A DNA stretch of 64,000 nucleotides from JAFDWR01 sp038216655 (GTDB taxonomy: Bacteria; Armatimonadota; Fimbriimonadia; Fimbriimonadales; Fimbriimonadaceae): the NCBI GenBank assembly GCA_038216655.1, contig JBBQPZ010000005.1:1-64000 (forward strand), in the 5' to 3' direction. Below, one piece after another: positions 1 to 7,932 of the stretch; the stretch's first letter is position 1; every line of letters starts with the position of its first letter. Below the pieces are notes generated by a model, which made no database searches, was not told the DNA's origin, and saw only the letters and a program-made list of their open reading frames with translations. Both the position numbers and the translations under genes were made by a program.

Positions 1-254
1 CAGACAGGGTCGACGATGTCATCAGCGAATCGAGCCGCGACGATAGGGTCGGTGTAGTCACGCACGATCAGAGCGTCGCGTTTGTCTTCTGTCCAACTTG
101 CGCGAGCGAGCAAAGCCTTGACCTTGGTCAACGTTTCGGGCTTGCAATGCTCGAATGCGATTTCCGCCACCACCTCATGGCCAGCGGCGTCCCAGGCTTG
201 CGCCAGCGTAGCAAGAGCGACCAAGGGCAAGATTAGGAGCCGTCGTAATTGCAC
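1..254 (-). CDS. S1/P1-type nuclease, N-terminal part (runs off the window)
   Basis: The reading frame starts at a GTG (252-254) and encodes a signal peptide ending LAQA, followed at once by WDAAGHEVVAEIA. S1/P1 nucleases are secreted zinc-dependent single-strand nucleases and phospholipase C relatives; in that family a Trp at the mature N-terminus is a zinc ligand, followed by a G-H-x-x-x-A-x-I-A helix. A later FADDIVDP stretch matches the family's (S/F)-A-D-D-I motif. About 84 codons are visible and the C-terminal part is beyond position 1. The gene is divergent from the lipoprotein gene at 311. It has no ATG, so an ATG-only gene caller would miss it. The family call is firm for a fragment; the substrate is unknown. 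Confidence 0.8.
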   Translation of the reverse strand, partial: MQLRRLLILPLVALATLAQAWDAAGHEVVAEIAFEHCKPETLTKVKALLARASWTEDKRDALIVRDYTDPIVAARFADDIVDPV

Positions 255-298
255 AGATCGTAAGGATAGCTCCAGTGTCTATAGGAATAGATCCGCCT

Positions 299-304
299 TA
301 TAAT
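299..304 (+). promoter_or_regulatory. TATAAT -10 box, leaderless promoter
   Basis: A perfect TATAAT ends 6 nt before the ATG at 311. Transcription would then begin at or next to the start codon. No clear -35 box is visible. Confidence 0.6.
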
Positions 305-310
305 CACAGT

Positions 311-745
311 ATGAGGGCGCGGATGAGCCTAGGCTTACTGGCGGTAGCGATCGTTGGGTGCAGCCAGAGAGAACCCAATCCGCTCCCGGTTTCTCGCGAC
401 AGCCGACTCCTAGGCCGATGGGTGGGTCAGGTCGCACCCAACGTACCGACGTTCATCGACCTTAATTCGGACGGGACAGGTTCGGTCTCGGTGGATAGCG
501 ATCGGGGCGAGGTGAAGCTATGGAGTATCCAATGGGGAACCGACAAAGGTTCTCTCTGCCTAGCCAAGCCAACGACCGATACCGGACTCGTTTACGAAGC
601 GACCCCATTTCAGCTTTCGGTCGATGGCAAGCAAGTCCAGTTTGTGGGAAAGGTTGCAAATTACTCCACAGACCGAGATGATCGGATACATCGCTCCAGG
701 AAAAGCTCAAGGTTCATGACGTCATCGACTTGGCAGCGCAATTGA
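311..745 (+). CDS. Secreted lipoprotein, function unknown
   Basis: Starts MRARMSLGLLAVAIVGC, a short lipoprotein signal with a lipobox ending in Cys. About 144 aa. I chose the ATG at 311 because a perfect TATAAT lies 6 nt upstream; an earlier in-frame start at 275 would put that box inside the gene. The middle (LLGRWVGQVAPNVPTFIDLNS) resembles a small beta-rich domain of the kind seen in lipocalin-like or DUF4488-type lipoproteins, but no family is recognised. The last ~25 residues are rich in Arg and Ser and look non-native. The +1 frame from about 671 reads EMIGYIAPGKAQGS-stop, so a frameshift near the 3' end is possible. Confidence 0.6.
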   Translation: MRARMSLGLLAVAIVGCSQREPNPLPVSRDSRLLGRWVGQVAPNVPTFIDLNSDGTGSVSVDSDRGEVKLWSIQWGTDKGSLCLAKPTTDTGLVYEATPFQLSVDGKQVQFVGKVANYSTDRDDRIHRSRKSSRFMTSSTWQRN

Positions 746-751
746 ACATCC

Positions 752-939
752 GATGCCCCGCCACGCCCCGTGGCGCGCGGCACACTGACGCGATGAGCCA
801 CATCGGGCGGTGGAAGATTACGACGCAGAGGTGTGGGACGAGGGTCGGGGTCTTGATTGCGGGGCGATCTTGGATCGGCTCCGACGAAGCTCCGGGGTCA
901 GCAGATAACCTCCGCGCCATGGGGGCGTGGCGGGGCATC
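752..939. repeat. 188-bp element bounded by inverted repeats
   Basis: The left end (752-773) and right end (917-939) are near-perfect inverted copies of a GATGCCCCGCCACGCCCC sequence. A third, shorter copy of the same end (GGGTGGCGGGGCAT) lies at 1787-1800. Nothing inside looks coding. This shape fits a small non-autonomous mobile element or REP-like unit. Confidence 0.5.
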
Positions 940-1190
940 AAAATGGCAGCGCGTCATAGCGCCAGAAGCGAGGATAAGGCATGAAGTGTGGTCGACGGCA
1001 TCGGACCAAAGCAAGCCGCAGGCGTGCGCCAGAGGGTTCTGCGACGCCTGCGGGGTCGTGTTTCTATGTGCGTCTGACCCGGGGTCGCCGGAGCGACCGC
1101 CGGGCTAATATCTGTCACCGCTTCGCGGTGGATTTTTGCTGCCGAGGAGCTCGTACTTGAGTTCGGGCCCTTCGCGCTTCTCCTCTTGGA
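940..1190. other. Noncoding stretch with hairpins
   Basis: No credible gene is seen. It holds an inverted repeat CCGCAGGCG/CGCCTGCGG near 1016-1058, a GGTCGC-CGGA-GCGACC hairpin near 1083-1098, and a CACCGC-TTC-GCGGTG hairpin followed by GATTTTT near 1114-1135 that could act as a terminator on the plus strand. Confidence 0.4.
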
Positions 1191-1356
1191 GGCATCCAAA
1201 CTCCCTCGGCCAATTCCTCGGCGTCTTCTGGAAGTCGGAGGCTCAGTTAGTGATCCTTCGACTGCGCCGACTCGCTTTGGCTCGTCGGCTACGCTCTGGA
1301 TGACGGCACTTTGATTGGAGGTCGGGATTCCGGGATGGTGCCAGGAGTTCACCCCA
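1191..1356. repeat. 166-bp dispersed repeat, copy 1
   Basis: Nearly identical to 1543-1706, and related to 2437-2530. The core reads GTGATCCTTCGACTGCGCC ... TCTGGATGACGGCACT, so its ends (TGATCC/GGATGA) are inverted with respect to each other. It is noncoding; the open frames across it on both strands are chance frames. Confidence 0.65.
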
Positions 1357-1542
1357 TGGCCCTGCTGCGTGGTGCGCTCTTGCGGAGAGCCCGCCTAGGG
1401 CGGGGGCCTTGGCTGGCGGTCCGGGCTAAAGCCCGGGATACGGGATGCGGACTGAAGTCCGCGTTCCGTTTTGCGTGCCGTGCTTTTAGCCTCGGGGCTT
1501 TGTTGAGACGCAGTTGTTTGGTCGGTGGCGGGAGCGCCCCGA
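1357..1542. other. Spacer between repeat copies, with short hairpins
   Basis: Contains CCGGGC-TAAA-GCCCGG (about 1421-1436) and GCGGACT-GAA-GTCCGC (about 1447-1462) hairpins. No gene is seen. Confidence 0.4.
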
Positions 1543-1706
1543 GGCATCTAAACTCCCTCGACCGATTCCTCGGCGTATTCTAAGTCGGAGGCTCAGTTAG
1601 TGATCCTTCGACTGCGCCGACTCGCTTTGGCTCGTCGGCTACGCTCTGGATGACGGCACTTTGATTGCAGGTCGGGATTCCGAGAGGGTGCCAGGAGGTC
1701 ACCCCC
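1543..1706. repeat. 164-bp dispersed repeat, copy 2
   Basis: Same sequence as 1191-1356 with a few substitutions. It lies immediately before the AAA-gene tail relic at 1735-1781, just as copy 3 lies before the intact AAA gene's 3' end. Confidence 0.65.
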
Positions 1707-1734
1707 TTGGCCCCTAAAGGGGGCTCGGCTGTCC

Positions 1735-1781
1735 CTACTTCACGACTTTGAGCTTGACGTCCTTCTTCGGAGTCTCGTGCC
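1735..1781 (-). pseudogene. Relic of the 3' end of the AAA ATPase gene
   Basis: Read on the minus strand this encodes PKKDVKLKVVK-stop, identical in eleven residues and the stop position to the C-terminus of the AAA protein at 2633-4183, with several synonymous differences. The rest of that gene is absent here. A copy of the same dispersed repeat flanks each tail on the same side (1543-1706 and 2437-2530). This points to an old duplication of the repeat-plus-tail segment, or to deletion of a second AAA gene. Confidence 0.6.
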
Positions 1782-1851
1782 ACGGGGGGTGGCGGGGCAT
1801 TGGAAGGCGGATCAAGAAGATGGAATTCGACTGGCGTAAGATGCAGTCACC

Positions 1852-2339
1852 ATGCTTCTCCCGGCAATCGCCTTGCTCCTCACCCCGCCCGCGCGCACGG
1901 CGGCTCCCAAGTTGGTGGTGACCGTCGAGCGTTCCCTAGGCAATAACCTTGAGGTTCGAATCCGCAATGCCTCCGAACATATCGATATTGCGATAGAGGA
2001 TTTCCTCGGCGAGTACGAGCTCGAATTGCGGGACGCTAAGGAGAAATCATCCAGGAGCCGATGGAGTTTGAGCGCGGTTATCCCTTTGGAAACACGTGGG
2101 TCCTGCTGGTTCCCGGGCGGGACCTCGTCCCGTCCCGCGGTCTGACCCGGGCCGACGTCAAGCGAGCAAAGACGGCTTCTCTGAAGTACCTCCGATGGCG
2201 CATCCCCAAACGCCCTCCTCCCCATTTCGATACCCCCAATGTTGTCGCGATCGACTCTTTCGAGTGCGGTCCGATGCCGGTGATTGACGTGCCTGATAGC
2301 TCAAGCGCGGAAACGAAATTCACAATAAATGGAGGTTAA
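1852..2339 (+). pseudogene. Secreted protein of unknown function, frameshifted
   Basis: The first frame encodes a signal peptide (MLLPAIALLLTPPARTAA) and a soluble region up to about residue 65 (LGEYELELRDAKEK). The meaningful sequence then continues in another frame as IIQEPMEFERGYPFGNTWVL and runs to the stop at 2339. A TAA at 2036-2038 in the second frame limits the shift to after that point, probably within GAGAAATCATCC at about 2042-2053. Restored, the protein would be about 162 aa. A TAAGAT box lies 9 nt before the ATG. Either a real lesion or a one-base consensus error would produce this. No family is recognised. Confidence 0.5.
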
Positions 2340-2436
2340 GATCAGAAGGCAGGTGGGCAAGCTCGGAGTCTAGTTCAGGAAGTCGAGCGTGGATTACAGC
2401 GGGCCATTCTCCGACTCTCTGCGAGCGCGCCGATTT

Positions 2437-2530
2437 TGTAAGTCGGAGTCTCCGTCAGTGATCCTTCGACTTCGCTGCCTTCGCCAGGGCTCGGCGCTAC
2501 GCTTTGGATGACGGATTTGCTACCCAGGGG
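2437..2530. repeat. Dispersed repeat, diverged copy 3
   Basis: Shares AAGTCGGAG-CTC-GTCAGTGATCCTTCGAC and the GCTACGCT(C/T)TGGATGACGG end with copies 1 and 2. The interior is diverged. Confidence 0.5.
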
Positions 2531-2613
2531 GCGGCAACTCCACAACACGGTTTGCCGGGAAACGACTCCTGGTCACCGGGCGATTCCAATCCCGGACAAA
2601 TTGTGGCACCCCA
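2531..2613. repeat. Type B REP-like hairpin (half unit)
   Basis: Holds ACACGGTTTGCCGGGAAAC ... AATCCCGGACAAATTGTGGCACC, which is the second hairpin of the two-hairpin elements at 7337-7500 and 33543-33705. Confidence 0.55.
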
Positions 2614-2632
2614 AAATCCGCAGCCGGCTGGG

Positions 2633-4183
2633 CTATTTCACGACCTTCAGCTTGACATCCTTCTTTGGATCATCCGGCTCGTCCTCGTCTTCGCGTTTGC
2701 TGGCGGGGCGGGTGCGTAGCTCGGCCCAGGTTCGGAGTTCGTCGATCTCCTCGGCCATCATGACGGCGAGGGGGACGACGGACTTGGCTTCGTCGATCAT
2801 GTCCTTCTGCGACAACTCGCGGCCCGCGTCGTAGGCGCTGTAGAGTGCGCCGACGATCACCTGCTCGATCTCGGCACCGCTGAATTTCTCGGTGGCGCGG
2901 GCGAGCTCAGGGAGCTTGTACTTCTTGGGATCGCGGTCGCGCTTGCTGAGGTGGATGGAGAAGATCTGTTTGCGCTCGATGAAGTCGGGGAGGTCGACGA
3001 AGAAGATCTCGTCGAAGCGGCCCTTGCGGAGCATTTCGGGCGGGAGGGCGGAGATGTCGTTGGCGGTGGCGATGAGGAAGACGGCGGCGGTCTTCTCCTG
3101 CATCCAGGTGAGGAACGTGGCGAACACGCGGGCGGTGGTGCCGCCGTCGCTGACACCGCTTCCGCCGCTGCCCGCGAAGCCTTTCTCGAGTTCATCGGCC
3201 CAGAGGACGCAGGGGGCGACGGACTCGGCGATCTTGATCGCCTTGCGGATGTTCTCTTCGCTCTGGCCCACGAGGGAGCCGAAGATTCGGCCGACGTCGA
3301 GCTTGAGCATCGGCAGGTTCCACTCGGCGGCGACGGCCTTGGCGAGCAGAGACTTGCCGCAGCCCTGAACTCCGAGGAGGAGGATGCCGCGCGGGGAAGG
3401 GAGGCCAAACGCTTTGGCGGCGTCGGTGAAGGCCTTGCTGCGGCGGTCGAGCCACTCCTTCAGTAGCTCCATGCCGCCGACGTCGGAGATCTTGTCTTGG
3501 GGTGGGTAGTACTCAAGGAGGCCGCTCTTGCGGATGATCTGCTTCTTCTCCTCAAGCACGGCGTCGAGGTCGAACTTCTTGCGCTCGACAAGCGAGCGGG
3601 CAAATACGGATTCGACTTCGTCGAGGGTGAGGCCCTGGGCGGATTTGACGATGCGCTCGCGATCTTCGAATGAGAGCTTGGAATCGACCTTGGGGTTGTC
3701 GCGGACGGACTCGATCACGGTGTCGAGGATCTTTTCGATCTCGTCGGTTCCGGGGAGGCCGAAGTCGACGACGGTGACGTCCTTCTCAAGGTCGGTGGGC
3801 AGGTTCAGCGTGGGGCCCATCAGCACGATGGTTTGGGTCTTGCCGCGGAGGCGATCGGCGAGATCGCGCAGGAGCCGGACCACGCGGTAGTCCTTCATAT
3901 AGGGGTGGAAGTCTTTGAGCAGGAAGACGGTGTATTCGGGGGCCTCGTGGATGAGGGCGAGGGCTTCGAGTTCGGCGGGCAGGGTGGTGGGCTTGATCGG
4001 ACCGCTGGTGCGGACGACTGTGGGCTTCATGCCCTGGGTGAGGGTCCAGGTGTGCAGGGTCCGCCCGAGGTTGGTGGATATCTCCTGCATCTTCTCCTCG
4101 ACCCTCCGCTCCTCCCAGGAGACGATGTAGAGGATCGGGTACTTGGCCCGGATCAGGATGTCGATTTCGCTGCCTGCGCTCAC
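2633..4183 (-). CDS. Ycf46-like AAA+ ATPase
   Basis: A 516-aa protein. Residues 1-220 form the N-terminal domain typical of Ycf46 (opening LIRAKYPILYIVSWEE). The AAA module has Walker A GVQGCGKS (271-278), Walker B VLWADEL (326-332), the sensor-1 Asn in ATAND (about 375), and arginine finger positions in RKGRFDEIFF (386-395). Ycf46 proteins are single-ring AAA+ ATPases of uncertain role; in cyanobacteria one has been linked to inorganic-carbon use. The C-terminus is a charged tail (DEDEPDDPKKDVKLKVVK). It is transcribed alone, leftward, with repeats just downstream. The family call is strong; the cellular role is not predicted. Confidence 0.85.
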   Translation of the reverse strand: MSAGSEIDILIRAKYPILYIVSWEERRVEEKMQEISTNLGRTLHTWTLTQGMKPTVVRTSGPIKPTTLPAELEALALIHEAPEYTVFLLKDFHPYMKDYRVVRLLRDLADRLRGKTQTIVLMGPTLNLPTDLEKDVTVVDFGLPGTDEIEKILDTVIESVRDNPKVDSKLSFEDRERIVKSAQGLTLDEVESVFARSLVERKKFDLDAVLEEKKQIIRKSGLLEYYPPQDKISDVGGMELLKEWLDRRSKAFTDAAKAFGLPSPRGILLLGVQGCGKSLLAKAVAAEWNLPMLKLDVGRIFGSLVGQSEENIRKAIKIAESVAPCVLWADELEKGFAGSGGSGVSDGGTTARVFATFLTWMQEKTAAVFLIATANDISALPPEMLRKGRFDEIFFVDLPDFIERKQIFSIHLSKRDRDPKKYKLPELARATEKFSGAEIEQVIVGALYSAYDAGRELSQKDMIDEAKSVVPLAVMMAEEIDELRTWAELRTRPASKREDEDEPDDPKKDVKLKVVK

Positions 4184-4229
4184 GGGATTAGACTACCGGA
4201 AGGGTCAAGAAGGGATAAGACCTTTGGGA

Positions 4230-4255
4230 GGCGTTTGGCGTTTGGCGTTTGGCGA
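4230..4255. repeat. Heptanucleotide tandem repeat (GGCGTTT, 3 copies plus part)
   Basis: Three exact 7-nt units at 4230-4250 and a partial fourth. It lies 30 nt before the kbl start; a second heptanucleotide array lies just after the kbl stop. Confidence 0.8.
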
Positions 4256-4284
4256 TGAGGTCGCGTCCCAAGCTAAACTAGGAC

Positions 4285-5493
4285 ATGAATCAGGGCTTCC
4301 AATCGTGGCTTGGCGAGCAGCTTCAGGCGCTCAAGGATCAGAACCTTTACAAGGTCCCGAAGATCCTCGAAACTCCTGCCGGTGGGCGGGTTCGGATGAA
4401 CGGCAAGGAGGTGGTGAACCTCGCGTCGAACAACTACCTTGGGCTCGCGAATCATCCAAAGGTGCGGCAGGCGGCGCTGGACGCGATCGAGCGGTGGGGG
4501 GTCGGTGCGGGCGCGGTTCGCTGGATCGGCGGCACGATGTCGGTGCACGAGGAGCTTGAGCAACGACTCGCGAAGTTCAAGCATACGGAAGCGGTACTGG
4601 TGTTTACGGGCGGGTTCACGGGGAACGCCGGTGCGATCCCGGCGATCGTGACGAACGAGGACGTGATCATCTCGGACGAGCTGAACCACGCGTCGATCAT
4701 CGACGGCGTTCGGTTGAGTACGGCCAAGTATAAGAAATCGGACGGCTTCGTGTACCCGCACAAGGACATGGAGGCGCTGGAGGGGATCCTGCGCAACGCG
4801 AGTTCGTTCAAGCGCAGAGTGATTATCACGGACGGCGTGTTCAGCATGGACGGCGATATCGCGCCGTTGCCGGACATCGTGAATCTGGCGGAGAAGTACG
4901 ACGCGGTGGTGTATGTCGACGACGCGCACGCCTCGGGTGTGCTTGGCGAGAAGGGCGCGGGTTCGACTTCGCATTTTGGTTTGTACGGCCGGGTGGATAT
5001 TCAGCTTGGGACTTTGAGCAAGGCGCTCGGCGTGATGGGCGGATATATCGCGGGTTCGGGGGCTTTGAAGGATTGGCTGATCAACCGCGGGCGACCGTAT
5101 CTGTTCTCGACGGGGCATCCGCCCGTTGTGGCGGCGGCGGTGATCGCGGCGCTCGATGTGATGGAGAACGATCCCGAGCCGATGACCAAGCTTTGGGATA
5201 ACACGCGCTGGTGGAAGGAGAGCCTGGCCGCGGCGGGGTTCGATACGATGGGCTCGGAGACGCCGATCACGCCGGTTTTTGTTGGCGACGAGGGCGACGC
5301 GCAGGCGATGGAGCGGGCGCTTTGGGACGAGGGCGTTTACGCGTTGGCGATCGTGTTCCCGACCGTCGGTCGGGGGAAGGCTCGGATTCGGACGATGCCG
5401 AGCGCGGCGCATACGCGAGAGGATTTGGAGTTCGCTCTGGAGGCGTTCAAGCGGGTTCGGGACAAGCTTGGCATCGGGCTTGCGGCAAAGTAG
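4285..5493 (+). CDS. kbl: Glycine C-acetyltransferase (2-amino-3-ketobutyrate CoA ligase)
   Basis: A 402-aa PLP enzyme of the alpha-oxoamine synthase family, close in length to E. coli Kbl (398 aa). Visible landmarks are NLASNNYLGL (45-54), the SDELNHASIIDG motif, the PLP-contacting VDDAHASG (211-218), and the Schiff-base lysine in GTLSKALG (K246). Kbl cleaves 2-amino-3-ketobutyrate with CoA to glycine and acetyl-CoA in threonine breakdown. The paralogous BioF and serine palmitoyltransferase share these motifs; the start and length fit Kbl best. No threonine dehydrogenase is adjacent. A TAAACT box lies 5 nt before the ATG. Confidence 0.85.
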   Translation: MNQGFQSWLGEQLQALKDQNLYKVPKILETPAGGRVRMNGKEVVNLASNNYLGLANHPKVRQAALDAIERWGVGAGAVRWIGGTMSVHEELEQRLAKFKHTEAVLVFTGGFTGNAGAIPAIVTNEDVIISDELNHASIIDGVRLSTAKYKKSDGFVYPHKDMEALEGILRNASSFKRRVIITDGVFSMDGDIAPLPDIVNLAEKYDAVVYVDDAHASGVLGEKGAGSTSHFGLYGRVDIQLGTLSKALGVMGGYIAGSGALKDWLINRGRPYLFSTGHPPVVAAAVIAALDVMENDPEPMTKLWDNTRWWKESLAAAGFDTMGSETPITPVFVGDEGDAQAMERALWDEGVYALAIVFPTVGRGKARIRTMPSAAHTREDLEFALEAFKRVRDKLGIGLAAK

Positions 5494-5502
5494 CCTCTAA
5501 AA

Positions 5503-5565
5503 GGTGTTGGGTGTTGGGTGTTGGGTGTTGGGTGTTGGGTGTTGGGTGTTGGGTGTTGGGTGTTG
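5503..5565. repeat. Heptanucleotide tandem repeat (GGTGTTG, 9 copies)
   Basis: Nine uninterrupted 7-nt units, starting 10 nt after the kbl stop. The open frames through it (PNTQHPT-type repeats) are artefacts. Confidence 0.9.
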
Positions 5566-5601
5566 GGCAATACTTTTTCGTGGGAGCGGTAACCTTGGCT
5601 T

Positions 5602-6384
5602 ATGGATTCCAAGGCCGTTCACGAGCATGTTCAGCGTCAGTTCTCGCCGACCGCCGCTTCGTATGCAACCAGTTCGGTTCACGCGGATGCAGAGGCGCTT
5701 GCCAAACTTGTCGAGCTCGCGCAAGCGACCTTGACGGACCGGGCCATTGATGTGGCGACCGGTGCCGGGCACATGGCGCTTGCCCTTGCGCCCCACGTCG
5801 AGAGCGTGGTTGCGTTTGACCTAACCCAGACAATGCTGGACCAGACGCTGGCGACGGCTCAAGCTCGCGGTTTGGCGAATGTGACCGTCCGGCAGGGTGA
5901 GGCCGAGTCGATGCCTTATCCGTCCGGCTCGTTTGACCTGTATACGGTGCGTCTTGCGCCGCATCATTTCGCGGACATCCAGGCGACGATCGACGAGGCG
6001 GCGCGGATTCTCAGGCCGGGTGGGCGATATCTGGTGGCAGATACGAGTGCGCCGGGCGATCTGGAGATCGACGAGCAGATCCACGAGATCGAGAAGATGC
6101 GCGATCCTTCGCACGTTCGGAACTACCCGATCGCGGTTTGGACGGCGATGCTGGAGCGGTCGGGGCTGACGGTGGAGTTCGCCGAGTATGGGTACCTCAT
6201 GCCGCTCGATCTGGATGACTGGATGACGCGGATGAGCACGCCTGCAGCGGATCAGGCGGAGCTACACCGTCGGTTCCGGGCGGCGTCTCCGGCCTTGGTC
6301 GAGGCGTTGAAGATCGAGGTTAATGGGGAGAAGGTGGAGTTCAGCTTGCCTCGGGCGACGGTGCTCGCGCGAAAGCTGGCGTGA
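5602..6384 (+). CDS. Class I SAM-dependent methyltransferase
   Basis: A 260-aa Methyltransf_11/UbiE-like enzyme. Motif I is IDVATGAGHMAL (49-60), the acidic end of strand 2 is VVAFDLT, and the later FDLYTVRLAPHHFAD and ILRPGGRYLVAD stretches match motifs II and III. The substrate cannot be told from sequence; UbiE-type small-molecule methylation is the nearest family. TAACCT lies 6 nt before the ATG. The stop overlaps the GTG start of the next gene (GTGA), so the two are probably co-transcribed. Confidence 0.75.
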   Translation: MDSKAVHEHVQRQFSPTAASYATSSVHADAEALAKLVELAQATLTDRAIDVATGAGHMALALAPHVESVVAFDLTQTMLDQTLATAQARGLANVTVRQGEAESMPYPSGSFDLYTVRLAPHHFADIQATIDEAARILRPGGRYLVADTSAPGDLEIDEQIHEIEKMRDPSHVRNYPIAVWTAMLERSGLTVEFAEYGYLMPLDLDDWMTRMSTPAADQAELHRRFRAASPALVEALKIEVNGEKVEFSLPRATVLARKLA

Positions 6385-7307
6385 CACGCGAGGATTGGAT
6401 CGCGGCGTTTGAGGGGATTCTTGATGCGCAGTGGAAGGACCACGTTCCCGACGCGGTGGATCGGGCGCTGGTGGTGGCAAGGGAGTGGAACCTGGACCTG
6501 CGGGAGCCGCTTCCCGGGGCAACGTGTTCTCTGCTTTTTGCCGGATTTGAGGGGGAACGCGAGGTCGTCCTTCGCCTCCCGCTTGCGGAGGAGGAGGCGG
6601 GGCCAGGCTTCCGCGCGATGAAGGCGTTTTCGGGGCACGGTGGCGTGGAAGTTCTTCGTGAGATTCCCGATCTCGGGCTGACTCTAATGCCGCGGTTGAG
6701 GCCAGGATGGGACCTTGGCACCTACCGTCGACTTGCCGAGGGAGCGAAAATTCGCACCGCGGCACAACTCTACAATCGACTCCACGCATCACCTTTAGTT
6801 GACGCTTGGTCTCATGACCGGTGGTTTCAAGAGCTTTGGCAATTTGAGTTGCCATCGGACTCATTGATATCACCCGAGCTCTTTGAGTTCGGCAAGGAGC
6901 TTGGACGCTGGTTGCTCGATACAACCACAGCGAAGGTCTTGCTCCACGGAGATCTCCACCACTTCAACATCCTGCTAGATGGGAAGCGATGGGTGGCGAT
7001 CGACCCGAAAGGAGTGATCGGGGACCCCGCCTTCGAGCCCGCGGCGTTCCTGCGAAACCCGGTGCCGCAAATTGCCGAAGACCCGAACCTTGTCCACCTC
7101 CAGCAAGTCCGCCTGTGGGCGTTTTCGACCTTCATGCATCAGCCGGTGGAGAGAATCTGGGGCTGGGCGGTCGCCCAGGTCATTCTGGACGCGGCCTGGT
7201 CAGACGGGCAGTGGAATCAAGCATGGGCGGCGGTCGCGGAGGCGACAATGCGGGCTCGTCCGCCGGAGGCGGACTACTTGCCGTGGCCAATCCCGTCTCC
7301 TGAGTAG
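6381..7307 (+). CDS. APH(6)/hydroxyurea-type phosphotransferase
   Basis: A 308-aa kinase of the APH_6_hur family, which includes streptomycin 6-kinase. The catalytic loop is HGDLHHFNILL (189-199, catalytic D191), and the metal-binding segment is VAIDPKGVIGDP (205-216). It starts with GTG inside the stop of the upstream methyltransferase. Family members phosphorylate streptomycin or hydroxyurea; many environmental relatives have unknown substrates, so resistance should not be assumed. The coupling to a methyltransferase suggests a shared small-molecule modification role, which is inference only. Confidence 0.75.
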   Translation: MTREDWIAAFEGILDAQWKDHVPDAVDRALVVAREWNLDLREPLPGATCSLLFAGFEGEREVVLRLPLAEEEAGPGFRAMKAFSGHGGVEVLREIPDLGLTLMPRLRPGWDLGTYRRLAEGAKIRTAAQLYNRLHASPLVDAWSHDRWFQELWQFELPSDSLISPELFEFGKELGRWLLDTTTAKVLLHGDLHHFNILLDGKRWVAIDPKGVIGDPAFEPAAFLRNPVPQIAEDPNLVHLQQVRLWAFSTFMHQPVERIWGWAVAQVILDAAWSDGQWNQAWAAVAEATMRARPPEADYLPWPIPSPE

Positions 7308-7336
7308 AGTGTCAAGCTTCACTTGTGGTGTTACTC

Positions 7337-7500
7337 CCGGTGCCGCGGCTTGGCCAGAACTGAAGATGCCTGGGAAACCCAAAATGCGTCCTGGCAAGCC
7401 GTGCTCCCACGCACGGGTGGTAATTACAACGCACGGTTTGCCGGGAAACAACTTCGATTGAACAGGCAATTCCAATCCCGGCCAAACCGTGGCACCGCGG
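7337..7500. repeat. Type B two-hairpin REP-like element
   Basis: Hairpin 1 is GGTGCCGCGGCTTGGCC ... CCTGGCAAGCCGTG; hairpin 2 is ACGCACGGTTTGCCGGGAAA ... CCCGGCCAAACCGTGGCACC. They share GGTAATTACAACGCACGG with the copy at 33543-33705. Confidence 0.65.
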
Positions 7501-7551
7501 ATCAATCATGGCAAATGAAGGTTGACAGCCTACTCAGAATGACGGGGAGGG

Positions 7552-7630
7552 TGGTGGCGCGGCACGGCTAGCCGCGACCCACACTCCTTCGAATTACGAT
7601 CGGAGCCCGGCGGCAAATCGTGGCTCCCGC
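7552..7630. repeat. Type A REP-like palindrome (inverted orientation)
   Basis: GGCACGGCTAGCCGCGAC at one end and CGGCGGCAAATCGTGGCTCC at the other, the same ends as the elements around the transposase at 55610. Confidence 0.6.
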
Positions 7631-7666
7631 TCTCGTCAATATTCAAACGGTCCGCTAGTCCGACCT

Positions 7667-7687
7667 CTCAATACTCAATACTCAATA
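7667..7687. repeat. Heptanucleotide tandem repeat (CTCAATA, 3 copies)
   Basis: Three exact 7-nt units. Unrelated in sequence to the GTT-rich arrays but with the same period. Confidence 0.75.
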
Positions 7688-7701
7688 CTGCGGCTAGGCG
7701 G

Positions 7702-7878
7702 CTACGCCGCTCGGTCGAGTTCAAGCATTGGCGCGTCGGCGAGGCCGCCTTCGATCACCATGAGGAGCACTGGCGATTCTGTCGCCTCGGTTTCCACGGC
7801 CGCGGTCTTGGGGCGCGTGAGCTGCCAGAGGGAGAAGATAAACCCAGGTGCAATAACGGCTCTGTCCTTTGCATCCAT
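7702..7878 (-). CDS. Possible small protein, 58 aa
   Basis: An ATG frame downstream of the uridine kinase gene on the same strand, encoding a mixed, soluble-looking peptide (IAPGFIFSLWQLTR ... LLMVIEGGLADAPML). A GGGAATGGG stretch precedes the ATG but is a weak ribosome site. No family is recognised. It may be chance. Confidence 0.3.
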   Translation of the reverse strand: MDAKDRAVIAPGFIFSLWQLTRPKTAAVETEATESPVLLMVIEGGLADAPMLELDRAA

Positions 7879-7932
7879 GCTCTACCCATTCCCCAAAATG
7901 AGCGCGCCGAATGCGCGTTTTGTGACTGGGTA

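Noticed and set aside
4273..5412. A 379-codon open frame on the minus strand
   Set aside because: It lies antisense to kbl. It is Arg/His/Pro-rich and has no conserved motif, while kbl has all its family motifs.
5503..5565. Repetitive peptides (PNTQHPT type) encoded by the heptanucleotide array
   Set aside because: The same array is open in several frames on both strands because 7 is not a multiple of 3; nothing else supports translation.
6381..7307. Streptomycin resistance
   Set aside because: The family call is sound, but many environmental members of APH(6)-type kinases have unknown substrates and there is no resistance-island context.
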